Below are positions 49,325-61,127 of a stretch of DNA of 64,000 nucleotides, in pieces; positions within the stretch are counted from its first letter, which is position 1; each line of letters opens with the position of its first letter. Source of the stretch: Myrica gale (Eukaryota; Streptophyta; Magnoliopsida; Fagales; Myricaceae); the NCBI GenBank assembly GCA_963930655.1, contig OZ005604.1, positions 5,838,001 through 5,902,000 on the forward strand, read 5' to 3'. A program made the translations under genes and the position numbers. Under the pieces are notes generated by a model. The model worked only from the letters and a program-made list of their open reading frames with translations, was not told where the DNA came from and searched no databases.

Positions 49325-52300
49325 CAGTGGCGGATCCATGATTAAAATTCATGGGGATCAAACTTTAAACGCCAAATGACAAGAAATTTTTTTCCTTCAA
49401 AATGCAAAAAATTATTTTAGAGTTACAATATCGAAAATTAAAGACTAAAATCATTAAAAATATTAGAATACACATACCGTACTATGTGCTACCACTGAAA
49501 GATGACAATCGCATCCTATGTTTTTGCATCTTCTGAAAATGTTGCAAAATAACTTCGTTCTCAATAATTTTAAAAACCTCTTGCTCGATGTACACTATCA
49601 TGCAATCATTCATTCAGTCATCTCTCGTCCTATTACGTAAATCACTCTTGATGATTTTCATCGCATATAATACTTTTTCAACGGTTGTAGTCACAACTGG
49701 TAAGACCAATAACAACTCAATAAGTCGATATACTAATAGAAATATAGTAGTCTTTTTAGTCTCAACTATCTTCATAGCAAGATCTCCAATATCTTGAAGC
49801 CCAGAAAAAACATAATTTCTTCTAACATCTCTAATATAGGTATTAAGCTGATTTTTAAGTATTAGATTATCATCTACTGTGAAATCATCTGGATAAAAGC
49901 TCAGAAAGATGACGTAACATAGCATGATCAAAAGTTGAGAAATTGTTTTTTAGATCAAGACATGCTATGCAAAAAAAGTAACTCCGTACTTACTTCTGTG
50001 AACCGATTATTCATTCCTTGAATGATCAAATCAATAACCTGGCAAAACACTTCCATACGAAAATGATGGAAATAAGTAATAGTTTGCCCTTCATGCCTCG
50101 AACGACTTCAAGTTGGTATAATGTCTTCCATATTCGACACACTAATATAGTTATCCACACAAAAAGTTTTGACTTCTTCCAAAGATTCATCACATTCTAT
50201 ATCTCTCATTTCTTGCAACTGTTCATTTACAACTCCAACCAAACTCATAGCATTAACAATGTCTTGATCTTTTCGCTATAAGGCTTATGACAATTCGTTT
50301 GTAATTCTCATTATATTCCTCAACAGATGCATAATGAATACAAACTTAAAACTTTTCATCTTATCTATCAAGCTCATAGCCATGAATCTTTGTTCTGGGA
50401 GAGTACCATTATCTTCTTTTATGTGTCAAGCACTTCCAATATTGATGACAACATAGTGAAGAGACGAATTATTGTAAGGTGGTATGAACCCCAACAAGTG
50501 TCATCTACAATATTATAGGAATTATAAAACTATAAACAAATAAAGAATCTAAATAGTCTATTAATATTATAATGAAATATTGTAATCATCTGGTCGTGCG
50601 AGACTAGTTTCTTGGTTTTTGCCTCTTTCACTAGAAATCTCTCATTTGTCCAACCACTCTACTATCTTCCCATGACAACTTTACTATCAAGGAAGTATAA
50701 TTAAAAAAATTTCAACTTGCAAGTTATTATTTGCAATACCCACAACAGCAAATTGAAGTTGGTGAGCAAAGCAATGAATATAGATAGCAGAAGGATTGTC
50801 TCTCAAAAGAAGTGACTTCAACCCATTGAACTCGTCTCGCATGTTTGATGCCCCATAATACCCTTGACCTCTCAATCTGGATATTACAACCCACGTCTTG
50901 CAAACAATTTGTCTATACTTTTTTTCAAAGATTTAATATCTGTCCACATATGTTCACATATCTCAAAACCGTTACCATTTGTTCCTTTATTAAATTATCT
51001 CGAGACATATCAACCATAAGAAAATAAAATTCATCTCCAATTTCTTTAATGATGGTAAGTGTGGTCTGAGCTGCACAAGCACACATCATTTCCTTCTGAA
51101 TATTTGGAACAGTCATTTGGTTGTTTCTAGGAGTATTGGTGTTAAGTGTCTTAGCAATCTTTTCATCACGTTGGCAAAACACGTTCAGCAGCTCAAGAAA
51201 ATTGTCCTTTCTTATTGAACTCTCAGACTCTTCATACCACAAAAAACTAATCCTTGCCCCAAAAGATAACGAACGACATCAAAACAGTTGTTAAACGAAT
51301 GCGACAAACATTCTCTTGATCGTGCACGTGTGCGGATAACATGTGCGACACACTTTGTCGCTGATTTTCAAGTGTTTCATATTTTCTTCTAGCTTCATTG
51401 TGAGCACTATCATGTGCACCAACATGTTCACCAAAAACTTTCACTGCCTTTTTCCAATTACTAAATCCCGTAGATGTAAACTTATCTCTCCCGGACTTCC
51501 CTTCTCTAGGTCGCCTAAACAGATAATACCACAAGCAATATGCTTCATCCTTTGATACACTATGTTTCAACCAATTAAAATCTTTAAACCATACCTCCCT
51601 AAAACCCCTCATTTATTGCTCGTATTGCTTCTTGGAAAAATCGTGGCCACATGGTTGAAAATGACCTTTGATCAAGTACTCCTTACGAACTTGATCCCTA
51701 ATCCCAACATCATATTCTTCAATGAATTTACGTAACCCTGTGTCAGCAATAATATCATCCGGGCTAAACATAATGCGATGTCTTTTTGAACTAATATTTG
51801 TTTCAGAATTAGTAGCCACGTTAGGAGTATTAGACGACTCCCACTGTGTGACTTTCTTATTCATTATCTAAACAAAATAAACAAAGTGAAGACAATCAAT
51901 CAATTGGATCACAACTCAAAAATCCAAATTTCAATATAATTAATTTAAATCCAAATTCCAATCTAATTACATTAAATTCAATTGATATTATAATCAAATT
52001 AATTAAAAATGATACTACTAAAAAAATCCCCAATTTCACAAAAATGTCAAAATCTCTAATTCAAATTCAAATTACAATCTAATTACATTGCATTCAATTG
52101 ATATTACAATCAAATTATTCAAAAATGAAAACAATTTCACAAACCACAAATATCCAAACCAATTCAATCTCATCCTCCAACTGTTCAACAATTTCACAAA
52201 TCACAAAATTCCAAACCCTAAAGCATTTTTAGCATACCAAATAAATGAATTTTTCTATTGAATTGTAGAGAGAGAATCTTGGATAGAGAGACATACTAGG

Positions 52301-52858
52301 GGTCGGAGGTCCAACAATTTTCAAGAGTAAAATCTCGAGGATCCTACAAAAATTGAAATCGTTAAAAATCAAAATAATGAGATTGAGAGAGAGCTGAAAG
52401 TCCAGAGAGAGGCAGACACCGAGAGTTGAGAGTTGAGAGAGAGAGAGAGAGAGGCAGAGAGCAAAAGAGAGACTGAGAGGGAAAGAGAGGCTTATACCAG
52501 CAAGTAGCACGCAGCACGACAGCAACCGCGTGGACTGTGGACTGTGGCGGATTACTGGGTGTGGTGTGGACGAATGACGGTGGACCGTGGTAGAGAGAGA
52601 GACTGAGAGAAGTGAGAGCACCGAGCACGCACAAGCTGGTGCAGCAGTGGGCACGGTGGTGCTGTGGACAATAGGGCAGTGGGCACGGTGGTGCGGCGGT
52701 GGGCAAGAAAGAGAAAGGGAGAGAAAATTAGAAGAGAGAGAGAGAGAGGGGTAGAGAGAAGGGACTTGTTTTTTCACGTTTTGATTGGGCTCCCACAGGC
52801 CTGAGCCAAGGAGGTGCAATGGCTGGCGACCCAGGGCCGCCCCCTACATCTGCCACTG
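49325..52858 (-). mobile_element. hAT (Tip100-like) transposon relic, 3.5 kb
   Basis: Left end CAGTGGCGGATC; right end, reverse-complemented, CAGTGGCAGATG. Flanks TTCCTTCA (49317-49324) and GTCCTCCA (52859-52866) agree at 6 of 8. A minus-strand transposase pseudogene (49614-51864) runs from TTF-type zinc finger to dimerisation domain. 52380-52760 is a GA-rich leader (plus strand) with GTGGGCACGGTGGTG repeats. Confidence 0.92.
49614..51864 (-). pseudogene. hAT transposase (TTF-type zinc finger, DUF4371, hATC), decayed
   Basis: Read on the minus strand in order: an N-terminal TTF-type zinc-finger region (FREVWFKDFNWLKHS, then AYCLWYYLF), a DUF4371 segment (WYEESESSIRKDNFLELL), the catalytic-region hallmark (GASNMRDEFNGLKSLLL, then HCFAHQLQFAVV) and the C-terminal dimerisation domain (LVYRLIELLLVLPVV, then MKIIKSDLRNR). 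It is inactive: an in-frame stop at 51613-51615, a frameshift near 51245 and further stops around 50920 and 50690. Proteins of this group are annotated in plants as zinc finger MYM-type protein 1-like; this copy is clearly within transposon ends, not a domesticated gene. Confidence 0.9.
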
Positions 52859-52866
52859 GTCCTCCA

Positions 52867-53200
52867 ACCCACACCACCAGTAGGATGGGTAGAGAGGTCC
52901 CCCCTCACCACCCAGCAAGACAACACTCGGGTGGAGGGCAGAATCCCTCCTCCACCATGCGTGGGTCAGGAAACTCTCTACCTCAATCTATCTTCTTTTT
53001 TTGTTTTTTAATGTTTTAGAGTTTTAGATTTTATTTATTTTTTAATTTAATTTAAAATTAAACTCAATTTAATTTTTTTAGTATTTATTATTGTAATTTT
53101 ATATAACACGTGACAAGTTATGATTAGGTGTGATCTGAACTTTTGATTACGTTGCAAATTATTTTAACTGAGTTGGACTTGCAGACCTTTCCTAACAGTA
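52867..53200. other. Short AT-rich spacer between hAT elements
   Basis: No gene is seen. A fragment near 53080-53145 (AACACGTGACAAGTTATGATT) is similar to 24240-24265, part of the dispersed repeat related to 14040-14366. Confidence 0.4.
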
Positions 53201-53208
53201 GTTCAAGT

Positions 53209-53629
53209 TAGGGCTGTCCATTGGCCGGTCCTGTTCGGTTCCGTCCGGCCGGCCAAACCGGCCATATTTTGAAGTATATAGACCGGACCGGACCAATCAT
53301 TCTATCGGTTCGGTCTCCGGTTTCACCGGTTCGGTCTGGGTCGGTTTGGGTCATGCCATTTTGGACCGGTTTTGGGTTGGACCATGCCATTTTGGGCCGA
53401 TTTTGGGTTTGGACTATGCCATTTTGGGCCAATTTCCGATTTGGGCCGGTTTGGAGAGGTATACTCCGGTCCAAGTCCGGTTTCCACATGGATAACCCGG
53501 AACCGGACCGGAGTATACCGGTCTCGATCCGATTTGTCCAAAACCGGTCCGGTTCTGACCGGATTTGGCCAAAACCGGTCCGGTTTCGGTCTGAGTTGGC
53601 CGATCCAGTCGGTTTGGTGGACAACCCTA
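53209..53629. mobile_element. Non-autonomous hAT element, 421 bp, perfect 8-bp TSD
   Basis: Flanked by GTTCAAGT at 53201-53208 and 53630-53637. Ends TAGGGCTGTCCATTGG and, reverse-complemented, TAGGGTTGTCCACC. The whole body is built from CCGGTCCGGTT, TTTTGGGCCGG and GCCATTTTGG words, giving long stop-free frames on both strands (53221-53643 plus, 53208-53624 minus) that are not genes. Confidence 0.95.
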
Positions 53630-53637
53630 GTTCAAGT

Positions 53638-54772
53638 GATTAAAATATATTTTTCAAAAAATTCGGCGAGGTTTTTAAAGTTGAGTTAAAATGTAGTGAA
53701 TGAAAACAAAATTTCCCTAATTTATAATTTCCAAACTTCTGGACTGGAAAAAATTATAAATTTTCATCTATAATGACCACTTTTTTTTTTTGGTTTGTCA
53801 AATCTGAAAATAAACATGACCCATACACTCCTGAAATAACAAAATCATAACTTCTTAATTTAATCGAAACCAATACTTAACTTTTAAGGGCCAATTTTCT
53901 CGAGTCTTTCACCTTTTGATAATAGGAAGATCAAAGGGAATGGATCAGATACTTTTCAAGAATATGTGAGAGAAAATTTAATTTCTCTATAAAAATTGCG
54001 GTTTGTATGGAAATGGAAGCTTCTACCATTGTTATATTTTTACGTGGTTGGTATGTAAATGGAAGGGTTGGATTTTCTACTATTATCCGAAATTTCAAAA
54101 GCTATTATTCGCTTAAAATATCCATCATAATTTATGGCAGTCATGACTCATGATGCAATCAGCTTTCCACATAAATAAAAAACAATTCAATTATCTTCCA
54201 TTTTTTATACTTGTTTATTTGAAGAAAACAATTATGGAATGCTTAGAGAAAAAGAAAAAAAGAAAAAACAACGGAATGGACTGGCACGCAATGGAACGCT
54301 TTTAAGAGAATTTCTGACTCAATTTAAAGAACACAAATTATAAATAATTTTGGAGATTTTGCGTGAAAGAAAAAAATGATTCGAGAACTATTCGGTGGCC
54401 AAAGTATGTGCTGATTTCATCTTGCGATGCTCGCTATGTTTGGTTTAGTTTTCAAAATCGTTTTCGTTTTTGTATTTTTTTGAAAATAGTATAGATTCTT
54501 TTGGGATTGGTGAAAAGTTAGTTAAAAGTTATTAAAATTTGTAAAAAGTTATTGAGATTGATGAAAATGTATTAGAATTGATGAAAAAGTGATAGAGAAG
54601 TTTTTGAAATTTTTTTGAGAAGTTAAATAAACATAGCTTCTGGTCCCACCTGTTTCTAGAAAAATCTCGACCTTTAGGCAACTCCAAAGAAGAACAAGAT
54701 ATCTTATGAGCATTGATTCTTATTCTCACAAAATTTCTCATCGCCATTCAAATCCACTGGACGACTCTAGGG
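53638..54772. other. Intergenic, AT-rich; MITE at 54433-54637
   Basis: Nothing coding is recognised. It holds the 205-bp MITE listed separately and A/T tracts. Confidence 0.4.
54433..54637. mobile_element. MITE-like element, 205 bp
   Basis: Left GCTATGTTTGGTTTAG and right (reverse complement) GCTATGTTTATTTAAC. The interior repeats GAATTGATGAAAA and AAAAGTTATT words as in the 18786/40885/63768 family. The flanking 3 bp (CTC and TTC) do not match exactly. Confidence 0.6.
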
Positions 54773-54780
54773 GTTTTAAG

Positions 54781-55451
54781 TAGAGCTGAAAATCGACCCC
54801 TCAGCGCGATTTTTAGCTCCTACCGGCAACCGAACCCTGAAAAACGTGGGCCGACAACCGCGTCAGGGGGTGTCAACAACGGCCGAATCGACGACAGTCG
54901 GCTTCGGTTGGTGTTCGGTCGGTCTCGATCCTCTTAATTCAACGAAAGCTCAGCCACTACATCACCAAAAATACCAAAATCAGCAACCACAACCACCAAA
55001 AACAGCCACTGACAACCACCAAAAATAGCCACAATAGCCACCACAGTCAACCATCACCAACCAATCACCAAGAGAGAGAGAAAGAGAGAGATTGTAAATC
55101 TGGAAAACGACGTTGCACCAAGAGCTGCAGTGGGGCACTGGGGGCGTGAGAGAGAGAGAGAGAGAAGGGGCTGAGGAGGTGAGAGAGACAGAGATTACAC
55201 TGAGAAAGAGAGAGGGCCGAAAGGGTGAGGCGTGAGCTGCGCGACAGGGGTGGGGAGAATAGTTGCCTGCAGCGAGGGAAACCTGCAACGGGGAGACCTG
55301 CGGCAGTGAACTGCGGCTAGGGTTAGATAGGGTGAGCAACGCAAGAGGGGGGGTCGGGGGGGAAATGAGTGGACTGGGAGGGGAGAATTGAAAATTGAAA
55401 GAAAATAGGGGGTTGCGGGAAGGGGGAAGACGACATCGTCTCTCCTTAATG

Positions 55452-55485
<34 letters not shown>

Positions 55486-55746
55486 AAAAAATATAACGAA
55501 ATTACATATATGCCATCAGTTCGGTTCGGCCCGCGGTTCTGGTTATATAAAATAAAAAATATAACGAAATTACATATATGCCATCAGTTCGGTTCGGTCT
55601 TCGGTTCTGGGTACCCAGAACCGCGGGCCGAACCGACCCAATCGATTTTCATAAAAATGGGCCGACAGCCGAACCGGGCTGGTCCAAAACCGACCGGCCC
55701 AATCGGTTTCGGGCCGGTTTTGTCGGCCCATTTATGAACAGGCCTA
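54781..55746. mobile_element. Non-autonomous hAT element, 966 bp, perfect 8-bp TSD
   Basis: Flanked by GTTTTAAG at 54773-54780 and 55747-55754. Ends TAGAGCTGAAAATCG and, reverse-complemented, TAGGCCTGTTCATAA. The right arm has GGTTCGG words, a 68-bp tandem duplication (55491 and 55559 starts) and a 22-bp perfect palindrome (55602-55623). The middle is GA/CT-rich with an AT microsatellite. No transposase. Confidence 0.94.
55602..55623. repeat. Perfect 22-bp palindrome
   Basis: The top strand is its own complement across 22 bases centred on GGGTACCC. Separately, TCGGTTCGGCCCGCGGTTCT at 55521 has an exact inverted partner in 55615-55636, so the arm can fold in more than one way. Confidence 0.95.
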
Positions 55747-55754
55747 GTTTTAAG

Positions 55755-56479
55755 CGAGACCTTAAAATGAATATATGAAATATAATTAATTACATTTTAC
55801 ACCCACATGATTTGAGTCTTAACACTTTACACCTCGTTATTTTAATTTTGAAATATTTCACTCTCGTAGTTTGTGGGTCTTGACAATTTGGCCTCCCGTC
55901 AATTTATCCGTTATTTTGAATGGATAAACATACTACATGCAGAACACGTGACTGATTTTTCGAGTGCAGTGTCTCAAAAATAAAAGAACGAGGTGTAAAG
56001 TATCAAACCCTCAAACCACGTGGATGCAAAGTATAATTAATTTTTTTTAATATTGGGGGCAAAATGAGCAAGTGAGCCATGTGCAGAACACGTGATTGAC
56101 TTTTTCGTTCGAAATAACAAATAATAGACGACGAGATGCAAATTGAAGAAAACCTAAACTACGTGGGTGAAATGTCTCAAAATTGAAAGAAACGACTAAC
56201 CAAAACGTAATTACATGAAGAAATGATGAGAGAGAGAGAGAGCGCAAAAAAAGGCAGTATGATTATCCAAAATCTATAAATTATCAAGGTAATGCAATTC
56301 AAACAATCAAACACAAAACAAAAGTTGTGGTTCTCGCATGGTTAATGTCTGCAACAACTTCACTCCCGATCTAAGGCTTCCAAATGAAGAAAGTGCAAAC
56401 TTGGAACCAAAAGCAATAGGTAATAAAAAAAACAATTTTGCACCAAAACGAAGACACTCAAATGATAATAGACCTTGGC
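55755..56479. other. Intergenic; MITE-like inverted repeat 55784-56038
   Basis: About 50-bp imperfect inverted repeats at 55784-55838 (TTTACACC...ACACCTCGTT wording) and 55987-56038. A related phrase GCAGAACACGTGA occurs near 55940 and 56082. 56240-56479 is downstream of profilin 2 and probably holds its 3' UTR. Confidence 0.55.
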
Positions 56480-58313
56480 CTACAGGCCCTGATCAATGAG
56501 GTAGTCCCCCAACCTCTCAACAACCATGTTGCACTGTCCTGGTGTCACAGGCTCTTCATAGATGCCAAAAACTAGAGCTTGACCAGTCTTCTTTATAGTT
56601 ATACCTCCAGATCCCTGCCAAGAAAGTACAGAAGAGCTTTCAATGAATAACAAGTGAAAAATGTGACAAAGCCCACTCAAAGAGGTTACTACAGATCAAA
56701 ACCCAGACTACTTATCAAGTACCTATAAAAACAAGAAGGCTACTAATCCACCGTGGTGTAAAGTCACACGTCACCAGCCTTCAAACATTCCATTAGCTCC
56801 TTGCGGAGAGCAATTAATTTAAAATCTAAATAACAAATTTTGATTGCTTATTTATAGTCAATGAGGCAATCTGGTTTTAGCTGTTGCACCTTGCCGCACT
56901 AATCATTCCCATTACAAGTTTAGGTCTATCCTTGCGACTTTATCTTTTGGATGGGGAAGGGGGTGTATAGTTAATTCTTAACTCATCCTCTACGACGTGC
57001 ATCTTCAGACAATCATGGGAGCTCTTCTAAATATTGGAAGAACAACAAAACAACAGATCGGTTCATCCAAGATGCAAAAGAAAAAGAGCATTTTTAGAAA
57101 GATAGAGATGGCCCCATCTGTGCATGAGTTTTGTCCACAAAGACATTAGATCGTTAGTCGCACTGTGGCATGTTATGGCCTCTAGGAGTAAATCCACCGC
57201 ATCAACATGTCAGTTTAATGAATTACAATCCATAACAGGATATATTGACGTGTGTGTGTGAATGTTTGTTTCTATAGACACAGGCTGACAAAGAGCCTAA
57301 AATTAGTCAGCCTCAGAAAACACTCATTAGCATAAAAAATTATCTTTTGCGCCTCAACCTGCAACTGCTCAATAGAAAGTGTGAATGGGGTTAAACGAGG
57401 TACTCATTTGACAATGATCAAAGAATTCATTGCAGGAAGAAATTCAAGTGTAAGTATGGCTCTATATAAATCACCTTCTTTCCACGGATGACAGCTCCAG
57501 CCTCTCCCTGGATGACCATGTATTTTGTGCCTCCAAGGAATAAGCCTGTGGGAGCAAGATGACCCGGTTCCTCAAAATCTTTCATGATATCAGTGATCTC
57601 CTGAGGCTTAAACTGGAAATAACCAACCAAGAAAAACATACGGATCAGAAGCTCTTCACATTTAATAATCTATACCTAGAAAAAAGAGCGTTTGCCAATG
57701 GCAAAGACAATCAAGTTTGATCTTCTCGTAACGAAACAGGTCATGAAAAATATTTTTGAGATATACAGCATACAAACGCAATGCAAAGAAAAGAACAGTA
57801 ACTGACACACTAATCCGAACTAGCGATCTATCTGAATTGTCAGACTAATACCAATAGATCTCCAGTAAAATCAAACGAAAATGCACATATTGTCAAACTC
57901 ATTGTACTCCTTTTTAGCCAATCATGATCGACTACTAATATCAACGGCCAAACAAGAACATAAAATGAAAAACTGAGGCAGCAATGCAATTCTGGCACAA
58001 TTTCGAATGGATCGCGGATCAGACAAAAGAAAAAGGATCAAATGCCACAACAACGGAAATCACATTGTAATACAAACCAAACTAATAAACGACCAGATCA
58101 TGACCTCAAAAACCATTGATCAAGTCCAAAGCCATTACACTTTTCAGATCAAACAAATACGCAAATACGTGAATATAGAGATACCTGAGGGAATGAAGAG
58201 CTCTGGGCCCATACGGAGCCATCGTGGCCGACGATCGCAGCGGCGGCGAGTTGCTGGCCTTGCCCATCAATATCGCACATCAAATGCTCATCCACGTAAG
58301 TTTGCCACGACAT
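56480..58313 (-). CDS. Profilin, 133 aa (copy 2)
   Basis: Actin-monomer-binding protein. Three exons: 58185-58313, 57475-57612, 56480-56614; 43 + 46 + 44 codons plus stop. N-terminus [20 protein letters not shown] carries a two-residue insertion relative to copy 1. Further blocks are [29 protein letters not shown] and [13 protein letters not shown]. Exons 2 and 3 have exactly the same lengths as in copy 1 (138 and 135 nt) and the intron positions are identical, so the two arose by duplication. Several diagnostic substitutions (IYDEP versus IYEEP, LIIG versus LVFG) show that the copies have diverged and may differ in expression. Long plus-strand frames over exon 1 (58007-58717) are antisense shadows. 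Confidence 0.97.
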
Positions 58314-59330
58314 TTTTCCACTCACTCTCTGTTGCCCTTTTCAAACTTCGCGTATATCTGTGTGTACGTGTGTGTTGTAGTGGTGGAGCTGCGTTCTCTG
58401 GTTCTCTCTTGCAAAGGTGGTTGATTTGTTCGAGAAGAGAAATAAATAGGGAGAGAGAGAAGATTGGGAGAGTAGGGAGAGGATGGAGATTGGGATGTGG
58501 CGTGGGGATGGACCTGCGCGCTCTCTACACCGTCCGTTCGGCCCTCAGACTCCGTTGGTGCCGTTCACGTCCCCCCTTTGTTTTCGGAATTTCCCTTTCT
58601 TTAGTGTTTTACGGGGTCACCTCTCCATTTGCCAATTGTCCCCGCTCTTTCTTCCTAATTACCATCCTCTCCCTTGCCCCCCGCCGCAAATCAACGATGT
58701 CGTTTCGATGGCTTTGAATTTCCCCATTTCGCCGGTCTTTAGCTTCCTTTTGTCTTTTCATTCACCTTAAGAATCACTTCGACAAGATAACAAAAAAGAA
58801 AAAAAAAACGAAGTGCTGAGAGCAATATAATCTCGAGGGTTCCCCCCCTCGCATATTTACCCATTTGGCAAGGAGAAATGTCAAAAGAACAAAAAAGGTA
58901 GGCTATTTACGGCTCAAATGTATGGGTTTCATTGTTTGGGGAAGTCATGCTATAACACGTATAGTATGAACAATTTTTTTTTCTTGATTAATTCGGGAGA
59001 AGGGAGAAGGGGAAAGGATCCACCCACATCATAAAGGGCTAAAGAACTGAAAAATTGCAGTTCAACATCTACTAATACTATTTCCACCCTCTGTTCTACA
59101 AAATAAATCTCTTGAGAATTTCACCACAAAAAGAAACCAGAAATCCTCCTTTGCAAAGGCGTATGTGAGTCGAACAATACAGGAAAATGCCAAGGACCCT
59201 TTTGCTGAAACCCTCTACTCCCAAGGATCGGTATCAAATACTTCACTCACTGCTAGTTTGCATCCAAAACAGGGGGTAAAGCATTTCAAATGTAAAGAAA
59301 GCGATCTTGTTCCATGGTAAAAGAGCCAAG
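58314..59330. other. Profilin 2 promoter side and Derlin 3' flank
   Basis: 58314-58500 is the profilin leader with GA-rich and AAATAAATAGGG sequence (TATTTATT on the minus strand, a weak TATA-like site near 58440). 58500-58750 is relatively GC-rich and open in two frames but matches nothing known. 58800-59330 contains the Derlin 3' UTR side. Confidence 0.4.
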
Positions 59331-60731
59331 TTAATCGCTGAGTCGACGCGACCTCCCTCTGAAAGCCGCCCCAGTTGTCCTTTCTGGCTGGGCACGACTA
59401 GTTGGCTGAGCTCCAATCTGCCACCTTGCAACTAATTTATGTCTGTACAGGTAAGGGTTAAGGGAACTTGCAGAATGTTCTGAATTCTAGTCAGAAACCA
59501 AGCAAAAACAGATGAACTGCAGCACCAAAAACATCCAATAAATTACAAGCAGTAGTGGTACTCGACCCCTGACTTGTTTCTTCGTTTATGCCCATTTTTC
59601 AATATCACCATTTACGCTACTCACCGCAAAAGTAGCAAAACTTTCCAGAAGGACCTCGGACAAACTTAGATATGTCAAGCCAGAACCCAATAAGAAAAAG
59701 TTAATTATTGCAATCTATCATGTTGCTTTCCCTTTTTCTGGGGGAAAGAGCAGAGGGGAAAAAGGGGGAGGGGGAAGGGATGGAGGGAGAGTAAAACACA
59801 TTTAGGATCAGACTAAAACACATTTTAAAGACGATTGCAGAATATACTATCCACGATTAGTGACTGAAAAATGTAAGGATACACCCACATGGGAGTCTTT
59901 AGAATGTTTCTCCCACCAGCAAGTGGATGCAACACGGTCAAGAAGTAATACAGATGTCCTGCAATGATTCCCAGTAGATCTGGCGTAATAGATGAACCAA
60001 AAATAACATCCAAAGCGAGCATTGCCCATGGTAGATAAAAGGCCTGGAACCAACGTATTGGTATAAATATCCCATGTATTAGACCCCAACAGACATCTCA
60101 CAGTGCAGAAACACCCAATTAAAAGTCTGCGAATGAACCCTGGTCAGAGTACCTTAAGAGTCACGAGACCATATATGCTGATTTGAGCATTTGGAAACTC
60201 TCTACTCCAGACGTAGAGAAGCATGAATACAAGTGAAATTCCCAAGAAACTGGACTGGAGAAAGGGGATGAGCGATAGGACCTGAAACATGGAAGAGAGC
60301 AAACGGCAAAGAAAAGGACAGATTTTTTATCATTTCACTTCTACACCTCTTAATCTCTCATGATTTCTGAGCAAAACAAAATAACAGCTCTACCATATAT
60401 ATATCGGCTTTTAAACAAAAGGACAAAGATACAGCTAACCAACATATCAAGAAGCTGATAACAACGACAAATCTCCCATACCAATAGCGAACAGGCTCCA
60501 AATATCATCATCCACAAGAAATCTGCTGTCCTCCTGTCAAAGGGTCCCTTCTCAAGCTGAACTCCATATCTAGCTCTGTACGGTCATTCACAAGAGCCTG
60601 TAAACGCATGAAAAGAACAGTTCCCACCTTAAAAGTGCTACTTAAATTGGCACTTACATCATCAAAAGGCGGATTCCAAAATTTATAGAGAAACCACCAA
60701 GGAAAAAGAAGTTTGTAATCACCCTCCATAC
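59331..60731 (-). CDS. Derlin (Derlin-1 type), 3' five exons only
   Basis: Derlins are multi-pass ER membrane proteins of the rhomboid-like family that help retrotranslocate misfolded proteins in ER-associated degradation. Exons in order: 60658-60731, 60482-60575, 60153-60281, 59883-60043, 59331-59442; GT-AG junctions, 570 nt in frame, ending in TAA. Recognisable: WRVITNFFFLGGFSINFGIR, RYGVQLEKGPFDRRTADFLW, YVWSREFPNAQISIYGLV, AFYLPWAMLALDVIFGS, GIIAGHLYYFLTVLHPLAGG. The Arabidopsis protein has about 55-60 further N-terminal residues (SLPPITKAYGTL region). These are not visible between 60732 and 64000. A Copia element begins about 400 bp upstream, so the first exons are either beyond the window (long first intron) or lost. 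The C-terminal tail (about 27 residues after IGA) is shorter than in Arabidopsis. Confidence 0.9.
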
Positions 60732-61127
60732 CTACAAAATGAATGTCAAGTTAACAATGAATTCTGATACATTTTGAAGAAACAGTTCCAAGAGTAAAAA
60801 TTAAATATATATATATATATATAGGGCAAAATGCCTGAGCACAGGCACATGTACATGCGAGGGTGTGTGGAGTGTACTCACTCGAGCATGCATGTGTGTG
60901 TGAGAGAGAGATAGATGTTAAAGAGGACAGCAAGTTAGATGACAAGTACTACTTTAAATCAGTTTGCTGACCAAACGAGTTAACATGCTAAAGGATCTAT
61001 GGGATTTGTTAAAGTTCATCACACAGACAACACAAGCTAAGACAAGCTCAAAGTCATTTTTAGATGAATTGAAGCAAGGGTTTTTCCGGACAGCCCCTTA
61101 CAATAAATATGGGTTCGGGAAAGAAGA
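60732..61127. other. Derlin upstream sequence with microsatellites
   Basis: An AT microsatellite (60808-60824) and a TGTGTGTGTGAGAGAGAG patch (60893-60910). No Derlin exon was identified. Confidence 0.4.

Noticed and set aside
52229-52819. 196-codon minus-strand Ser/Leu/Pro-rich frame
   Set aside because: It derives from GA/CT-rich leader DNA of the hAT relic; composition, not conservation, keeps it open.
53221-53643. 140-codon plus-strand frame, and 138-codon minus frame, in the 53209 hAT element
   Set aside because: Stop-free because the element repeats a few GC-rich words; both strands are open and no domain is seen.
58007-58717. 236-codon plus-strand frame over the profilin 2 first exon
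   Set aside because: It is antisense to profilin exon 1 and its leader, has no family resemblance and is low-complexity in places.
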